Shown one piece after another: positions 57,503-64,000 of a DNA stretch of 64,000 bases. Position numbers and translations under genes: made by a program. The notes below the pieces were generated by a model that searched no databases, had not been told where the DNA came from, and saw nothing but the letters and a program-made list of their open reading frames with translations. Source of the stretch: Areca catechu. Taxonomy: Eukaryota; Streptophyta; Magnoliopsida; Arecales; Arecaceae. Positions within the stretch are counted from its first letter, which is position 1. Each line of letters begins with the position of its first letter. The stretch lies in contig CM038048.1 in NCBI GenBank assembly GCA_021397845.1, positions 31,680,727 through 31,744,726 of the forward strand. The letters run 5' to 3'.

Positions 57503-58340
57503 TGTTAGATGTATGTCCGAGAAACCAATCAGGTTGATGCATATTTATATTCTAAGACATTTTTGTACTTGACTTTATTTTTATTAATAAATTGGATAGT
57601 GTTTATTTCCGTTCATATTTTATATGTCCATAAATCATCCAAGAAATTAATAAAGATGATGACACATTCTCAAGAGTTGAGAATTTTAGACATGTATCAT
57701 TGATGATTAATCCTTAATTGCTCCCAATAGATCATCATGGGAACGGTGATTGATTCTGTGAGATTGGTGCATGGATTGCTTTCCTTTGGATAAACGAGTC
57801 TTGAGTCTACAGTACGGGGATACTATAGTGACAGTGCTGGTAGTTATTAAAGAATAAAGGTATCAAGCATGATCGGTAGGAGAAGTCACTTGGAAGGCTG
57901 TTCACTCATCAGGGACTTTCTCGATATTGTAGTGGTGTAAATGGTTTTATGACCTGTGGTGCCTGGGCTATTTACAATGGGGTTGTTGTAGTTTGACTAC
58001 ACATATATTTAATCTCTTAGACATGGGTCCTTGCAGTGCATGTGGTTGTAGTAGGTTCATTATAAGACATGGGCCAATAACTATCAAGTGAGGCTTACAT
58101 AAATTAAAGATCGAAGATCGCTACATGTTTGAGAAGCATTGGACAAGAATTGTCTACTCATTGGTTTGTGTGTCATCAATAACTATTTGATGAGGTGTGT
58201 ATAGATCGGTGGGGCCGCAGTATCCACTGAAACCCTAGTTGTGAGGGATTTTGAATTTCTTTACATGAGTGTGAGAGATTCAATTAAATAGTGGGAGGCA
58301 TATTTATTTCATAAAGATCCTAAATCATTTAGTTCACCAT
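57503..58340 (+). repeat. E7 Copia LTR, 3'-truncated
   Basis: Begins TGTTAGATGTATG and is alignable for several hundred bases with the solo LTR at 31659 (CTCAAGAGTTGAGAAT, ACGGTGATTGAT, GACAGTGCTGGTAGTT-like phrases). The end, PBS and leader are lost and the sequence passes directly into a gag remnant. Confidence 0.75.
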
Positions 58341-59482
58341 GTTAGCTTCCAATCATTTAGCCCAAAACTCTTGAAAACAACCAATAAATTGGAATCAACT
58401 ACAAAGACTGGCTTAGAAATCTTAAAATATTTTTTAGCTAAAAAAAGATAGGCTATGTACTTGACCAAGATTCCCCTACCATGCCAAGTCATCCAACTAT
58501 GGAACAATGAGCGATACTTGAAAAATGGATGGATGATGATAACAAGGTCAAGTGCTTATATTGGTGTCGATGTCCAATGAACTCCAATGCCAGTATAAGC
58601 ATATGAGGACTGTCAAGGCTATGATAACTCACCTGCAAGAGTTGTACGGTGAGCGGAGCCAAACTGAGTGTTATGAAGTATCCAAGAGACTGCAATGCAA
58701 GGATGTGCGAAGGGTAGTCAGTCTATGAACATTGTATGATAATGATTAAGGACTTGGAGGAGTTTGAGAAAGCTTGACATGACCGTGCATAGCAAATTGT
58801 AAGTGGATTTGATCCTGCAATCCCTTAGTAGTTCATATGGACAGTTTATAGTAAACTACTATATGAACAAGATTGATAACACTTCGGCTAAATTGTTCAA
58901 CATGTTGGTGACCACTAAGGAGACCTTGAAAAGTTCAAGGGGCATAGTTATTGTTGTGGAGCGGGCATCTACATCCAAGAGAAAGTCTACTTGGAAGAAG
59001 CCTATGAAGAAGCAAAAGCAAGAGAGCAAGTCAAAGAATGACACTCCTAAGAATAATTTCACTGTAATGTTATGGCCACTGGAGAGGAACTGTCCTACCT
59101 ACTCGAAGAGCCTAAAGAAAAAGAAAGGATATACACCTTATTTGCTCATTATTGAAACTAAACTTATGGTTTCCTCTACTTCTAGTTGGATCATGGATTC
59201 TGGTTTAAGTGCTCACTTGTGTACTTCCATGCAGGATCTACAGGAAAGTAGAGGGATGAGGGAAAGTGAAATAACCCTTGGGGTTGGCAATAGGGCAAGA
59301 GTTGCTATTGTAGCCATTAGCACCTATCCTTTGCAATTACCGTCTGGATTTGGTTTGATAGTTGGAGATTGTTAATATGTACTTGCTGCTAGCAGGAATT
59401 TGATTTTTGTTTCATCATTAGCACAGGATGATTATATTATTAATTTCAATAAAGGCTACTGTCCTATTTATTTTTATTAGAA
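58341..59482 (+). pseudogene. E7 Copia gag-protease remnant
   Basis: The open stretch 58803-59375 starts MDLILQSLSSSYGQF, the UBN2-type gag core. It continues through a Lys-rich region (STWKKPMKKQKQESKSK), a damaged zinc knuckle (only ERNCP remains) and the protease start SSWIMDSGLSAHL, where the catalytic DSG is kept but the following Ala is Leu. Beyond the stop at 59373 the frame goes on as pre-integrase sequence to about 59480 and then ends abruptly. Upstream gag (58370-58800) is readable only with many stops. Confidence 0.78.
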
Positions 59483-59632
59483 GTTATTAGTTAGTATGCA
59501 GTTAACTATTTTACCCTTTTTATATTTAAATGGAGTTCCTAATAGGGGCATTTGTGTAACTTGTTTTCTTTTTTAATTAATATAAATAAGGCAGTCCGTG
59601 TTGGGGCTCACGTAATTTTTCCACACTTCTCA
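59483..59632 (+). repeat. E8 short Copia LTR (5' limit approximate)
   Basis: About 150 bases between the E7 truncation and a PBS at 59636. It includes TATAAATAAG at about 59581. Short LTRs fit the Ale/Retrofit lineage. The start is not clean (no TG found), so E8 may have lost a few bases or overlap E7. Confidence 0.45.
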
Positions 59633-59635
59633 ATA

Positions 59636-59647
59636 TGGTATTAGAGC
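59636..59647 (+). promoter_or_regulatory. E8 primer-binding site
   Basis: TGGTATTAGAGC, one transition from the initiator tRNA-Met site. Confidence 0.7.
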
Positions 59648-60626
59648 AACCTTAGCCCTAAGCCCTCTCTCTCCAACTCATTGCATCTCTCCAAAACAAG
59701 AACAGTAATTGGAATAGGAGTCTTTGCGTCCAATCCTGTTTGATCTCCCAGAGAAAGACTAAAAATGAGGCATGATCATCTGCTTTCCCCTTCTCCGAGG
59801 CTGGAAAAAGAACCCTTAGACTGTGGTCCAAGCCAAAGAGAATAAATAGAAAAAAATGATTCCCGTGTCTAACACGAAGTTTTTTTTCTTCAATTGGGAC
59901 TGTAGAAAGGGAAGTTCCGACCGTCTTCTTCCTCAGCCTCTAATCCAACCACAAAGGGGACGCGGAGAAGTTTCTTGGTAGAAGATTATATCCCGATCCA
60001 CAGATGAGGCTACTCCAGCGAATACTGCGGGAATCCGAGGCCGGTGCCTGTCTATTGATGGGAAAGCATAATCCAGCATTGGAGAAACCCTAGTAGCGGT
60101 GAACCCCTCTGTCACTTCCTCCTAAATTGAGGGATTCTTCTATTGCCCAGAGGATATCAGGGATCGGAATTGGGAGTAGACCAGCTTCTTCCTCTTTCTG
60201 TGATGGTGAATCGAAAGAAAGATCCGTGATCTTTCCTGTGCATAAAACTGCTTTGGTGACTGCAAAATTTCGAGGTCAAATCCTACTTCTCTCCCTCTTC
60301 TCTTGTTGTAATCAGCAGCAATCTCTAACCCTTATCAAAGATTCTTTCTTTTGGTCATCAAAGATTTTCTTTTGGTCGCTATTTGGGCTGATTTCTCCTT
60401 GATTTCTGGGTATTCTGGAGTTTTTGTTGCATCTTTGTTTGTTATCTGTTCTAGGAAACAAAGCACTTGTTTAAAGATCCCATCTTCAAGCTAAATTCTT
60501 GCTATTTTTTTAATAAAAATTCCAGCGATTCATCTGTTTGGCTGATAGTTGCTGCTGCTGTCCACTTGGTGTGAGAAAGGTTTTTTTTGCTGCCTTTTTG
60601 TGTGCTAGCTCCTCTATTAGTTTATA
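59648..60626 (+). other. E8 untranslated leader
   Basis: Almost 1 kb without a convincing gene before the gag start. Confidence 0.55.
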
Positions 60627-61745
60627 ATGGACAGCAAACAATCTTCTACTTCCATTTCTGATCAAGTTCTCAAGAACTTGATCAATACTACCGTCAAGTT
60701 AAATGGTACTATCTTATATGGGCTCAATCTTTCAAAATTTTCTTGGGTGCTCAACAAAAACTTTGAGCATATTATGTCAGGACCAGCTATTATTGGTCTC
60801 TCTTATAAAAGATGGTTCATCGATGATTATTGTGTACGTACATAGTTGATCAATAGTATGAAGACCTCTATTTTTCCAGTGTCGTATTTCTTGATTCCGC
60901 TAAGAAAATGAGATTCTCTACGGGATTTGTATGGTAATGAGAAGAATATCTCGAGTTTTTTCATTTTATAAGAAGCTATTTTCGTTATATCAAGGTGATA
61001 AAATAGTTACTGGTTACCATGTGGAGCTCCGTTCTGTTATTGATAATCTTGATATTCATCAATCTCTTATTGTAGATATAAAGCAACTAAAGGAGCTGTT
61101 GCAAATTTTCTATTTGGCTTACGTCTAGAGTTGGCCAGCCAGGTGCGTAGCCTTATCCTTGGTGTTGACTTAGTTTCATCTTTATCTTCAATTTTTAACC
61201 AAGTACTCCGAGTTTCTATGGGTACGTCCACTCCTATCCTCGAGGCTTTGGCCTTCACTACAGGCACTTGTGGCCGTGATCGTGGACTTGGCCGTGAACA
61301 TGATTCCGGGCATGGCCATGGTGATGGTCGGTCTTCCTCTGATAAAGGCTTGTGCACGTGCTCTTATTATGGATGCAACAATTATACTATGGATCGTTGC
61401 TGGGGGAGACATGGTAAGCTGGATTGGGCTCAATTGGCCTCGACTACTACTGGGATTGATTTCTTTACCTAAAATAGTGCTCTCCTGGGTTTGTCTAGAT
61501 TTCCTAAACTGAGTATGAGTGTTTCCTTTAGTCTCAAGGGACGATGTCTACTTCTACTGCTACTCATGCGGTTACTTCAGGTATTGGTGCTTTTGTTTCT
61601 CCATCTGGTAGTCCATAGATTATAGATTCAAGGGCCTCCAACCACGAGAGGTATAAAATCCCAGTTCTCTCTACTATCTCCACTGTCTGTTATTATTGCT
61701 GATGGCTCCCGTTGTTTTGTTAAGGGAACTAGAACTATTTGATTT
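60627..61745 (+). pseudogene. E8 Copia gag-protease remnant (Ale/Retrofit type)
   Basis: Starts MDSKQSSTSISDQVLKNLIN at 60627. Frameshifts and stops interrupt it between 60845 and 61128. The frame 61131-61472 has SQVRSLILGVD, a Gly/His/Arg-rich stretch and a knuckle-like CSYYGCNNYTMDRCWGRHGK, in which the second spacing is altered. Near 61615 a protease start reads IIDSRASNHE, with the catalytic DSG changed to DSR. The element is cut at 61745 by E9. Confidence 0.75.
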
Positions 61746-62950
61746 TGTTGGTGCCAAAATTCATGAAGCATTGGAGGAAGTGCTAGAGTTGGTGCTAGAG
61801 TAGGCGGTGTAGGCCGGTTTTCAGAGAGCGGTACCTGCAAAAAAATCCTGCCTAGGGTGATCTTGGCGAAGGCACTCTGGTGCTCAAGTTAATCTCAGCC
61901 CAACAGTGTTGGAAGTACTAGTGGGAGAGCGCGCATACCTTGAGGACTTGCTGGGAGTCCCTTTTATAGGTTGAGACTCGGGCAATTCTGGCATAACTAA
62001 GATCCTGTCGGATCTGGTGAAAGGCAGCAGAACTTCCAACATGTCGCCTTGGACTTTCTTGTCTATAGCAGGTGTCCTATCTCTTTAAATGTTTTATTGT
62101 CATTAGCTCAACATGCGGCACATCTTATTAAATGATGGCCTAAATTATGGAGAGTCAAAGCACGCCTCATTTGCGTAGATTGGCAATGATTTGAGAATTT
62201 TTGGGATGTTATGGGGAGCTAGCCATGTGGTGGAAGCTGTTATAGGGAATGTCAGAGTGCTGCACCTTAGGGGCTTGAGATAGGTGCACTGTCAAGGTCT
62301 TGCTGGTCAGAGTACTTGCGGGATGTCTAAGGCCTGGCTGGACCTAGGGGTTTATGGCTGAGCACTTCTTGAACGGTCGGTGTGGGCTCGCTGATGCCTT
62401 CAGATATTGGAGTTGGCCTTTGTCGGTATTCGCTCGAGGGCTTATGGTTGAGCATCTCGTGAACGATCGGTGGGATGTCTGAGCAGTTGATCATGCATTT
62501 GTTGTAGTCATGTTTATCTTATGATGGCTTGGCCTAACATACAGTCGGCGGCTCATGCCGGCGATTGTGTAGACTGGTTGATGGATCATTCCATTATTGT
62601 GGGCCCTATGTCCCTGGCTCGATCGTATTTTTTACTAACGGATATTCCTTTATGATCCAGACTACGATTAGATCATGGAAGTACCTAGAGAAAAAGGAAG
62701 GCCAGGGGCCACGAGGCTCCTGATTTGAGGGCATACGGTCTTTGAGGTGGATCCGGACGTATAGGACAATGATGTACTCTAGCTCGTGCTTTTAATGATG
62801 CTTTGTGGAGTGTGTGGCATTTATTTCGGGTGACGAAATGTTCGCGACTTGCCAGTTCCCTAGTACCACGTGGTGGTCGCTAACTAGCTTCGGATGGTTT
62901 AGGGGATGTACTATATTTGACAGGGTAGAGGCGATTGTCTTTTCGCCTTC
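61746..62950 (-). repeat. E9 Tat-like 3' LTR (right limit approximate)
   Basis: Plus-strand left end TGTTGGTGCC, that is ...CACCAACA at the LTR 3' end. A minus-strand TATA-like CTATAAAAG lies at 61961-61969. The right limit is judged from a pyrimidine-rich run after about 62935, which would be the purine tract on the minus strand. Orientation is supported by the antisense gene that follows on the plus strand. Confidence 0.55.
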
Positions 62951-63165
62951 TCTTTTGCCTCTGCGTCGAACGACTCCACCTCTCTTAAGGCACTTGCTAT
63001 TTTTCTTTTGGTCATTTGGCCTCTATTTTTTCCTGTCTCCTCTTCTCTAGGAGTCTTTCAAAAAATCCATCGTGGTCGACCTCGTCTCTTCCCGTTCCCA
63101 CGTTAGTCCCTCTTTTCCTTTCATAATTTCTTCTTTTTTGCTTTCCTTTCTCGAGTACTTGGTCC

Positions 63166-64000
63166 ATGACGGGTCCTAGGAAAGAGAAGCCATTGAAGAA
63201 GGGTGCTAGAGAGGGGTCGAAAGATCCCGTCATCCCGTGTCAAGAATGCACTAGGTCGACATCCATAGGTCTAGAAGGGTATCGATCCATGGTGGACTAG
63301 GAGGATTTGTCTCTTGTCCGTATTAGGTACTGCATCCTGGAGGATTATGAGTTAGAGTTGTCGGGGCCTGATTCATGGATAGACAAGCCTCTCGGTAGAT
63401 TTGGTATCTACGAGGAAGCATTCGAGGTGGGACTTAGATTCCCCCTCCTGTTCATCCTTGAACTTCGTAGGTCATACGGGATACTTTTATGTGTTCTGAC
63501 CCCAAATTTCATTTGATTCATAATAGGATTTTAGGTATATGCTTCTTAACCGAGGTCTTGCCCTCCTTGCCACTATTTTGTTTATTTTTTATTGCCTAGA
63601 AACACCCCTATGCCAAGATATGGTGGTACCTTATGGTTCAAAAGGGGGGTCGAATCTTGATTTCGGGTGCTCCTTCAACCATCAAGGATGGAAGGAGCAT
63701 TTTTGCTGTCTTCTCTCTCGATGGGCAATTGGGGTCAGCCGATCGCTCCCTTGCTGCATGCTCTGAACCTAAGTGCTGAGAAGGCACATTTTGAAATTCT
63801 TAATAAATTAATGGTCCCTGATTTAGAGTGGCTGTTGTTCGAAGAGTCCTTTCGAAGAGTGGGACTTAGCCAACTCCCTGAGGGAGTTTGGAATCCTTCT
63901 ACTCTTCTTTCATATGACCAACTTTTTTTTTAATTTTTGACCGATCGATTAGCTACAAGTACGAGGCTTGAAGACTTTGAAACTATAAGGCAAAGGTTGG
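63166..64000 (+). pseudogene. E9 antisense gene, partial (Transposase_28-like)
   Basis: Starts MTGPRKEKPLKKG at 63166. After a TAG at 63298 it continues LVRIRYCILEDYELEL, GRFGIYEEAFEVGLRFPL and LCVLTPNFI to a TGA at 63514. Further in-frame stops and shifts follow, then 63667-63933 (IAPLLHALNLSAEKAHFEIL, ending before the window edge). The GLRFPL and FIIGF core aligns with the E4 antisense gene (GLRFPFHPFF, then IFSFIVLC). It therefore runs opposite to E9, as in other Tat elements. Function unknown; this copy is broken and runs off the window. Confidence 0.65.

Overview
The window is nuclear plant DNA, most likely monocot. The signs are a spliced host gene with multi-kilobase introns, LTR retrotransposons primed from initiator-Met and other tRNAs, a hAT transposon and an Au-type SINE. 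Nothing in it is prokaryotic. A palm or a related monocot is a guess from general character only. I found no tRNA, rRNA or CRISPR locus. One host gene is supported; nearly everything else is nested transposable elements.

Left arm (1-34832). A minus-strand chromodomain-bearing Ty3/gypsy element, here called E0 with an adjoining partial copy E5, has been split by later insertions. These are: a SIRE-like solo LTR (43-1487, TSD AAATA/AAATG); a minus-strand Copia solo LTR (3627-13168, TSD AATAA) that itself carries a complete plus-strand relative of E0 (E1, 3978-11093, TSD TTGCC, LTRs 3978-5716 and 9356-11093); and a non-autonomous Tat-like element (E4, 15100-25250, TSD GCGAG) lying inside an E0-family LTR (13799-25880). 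Next comes another relative (E2, 26538-34832), whose 3' LTR is cut by a second Copia solo LTR (31659-33861, TSD GCCCC). All E0-family copies seen lack protease, RT and RNase H. Those with enough sequence carry a gag or coiled-coil region, an acidic linker and a damaged integrase remnant; E1, E2 and E5 retain the chromodomain tail.

Middle (34833-43619). A unique CpG-rich start leads into a host gene: exon 1 (35693-35980), a 5.3 kb intron and three short exons (41266-41426, 41918-41948, 43517-43619). Splice sites and phases agree throughout. The protein is basic at its N terminus, like an organelle presequence; I do not know its function. The last exon is not identified.

Right arm (43620-64000). 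A degenerate minus-strand hAT element (44149-56788, TSD TTTGTATC) sits in what should be intron 4. It is split by a minus-strand Athila/Tat-like element (E6, 48048-56094, TSD GATAC). Then follow a TA-rich microsatellite, an Au-like SINE with a 12 bp TSD (57199-57344), two truncated Copia elements (E7, E8), and the 3' end of a minus-strand Tat element (E9) whose antisense gene runs off the window.

Boundaries, TSDs and reading frames were read by eye. No database search was possible.
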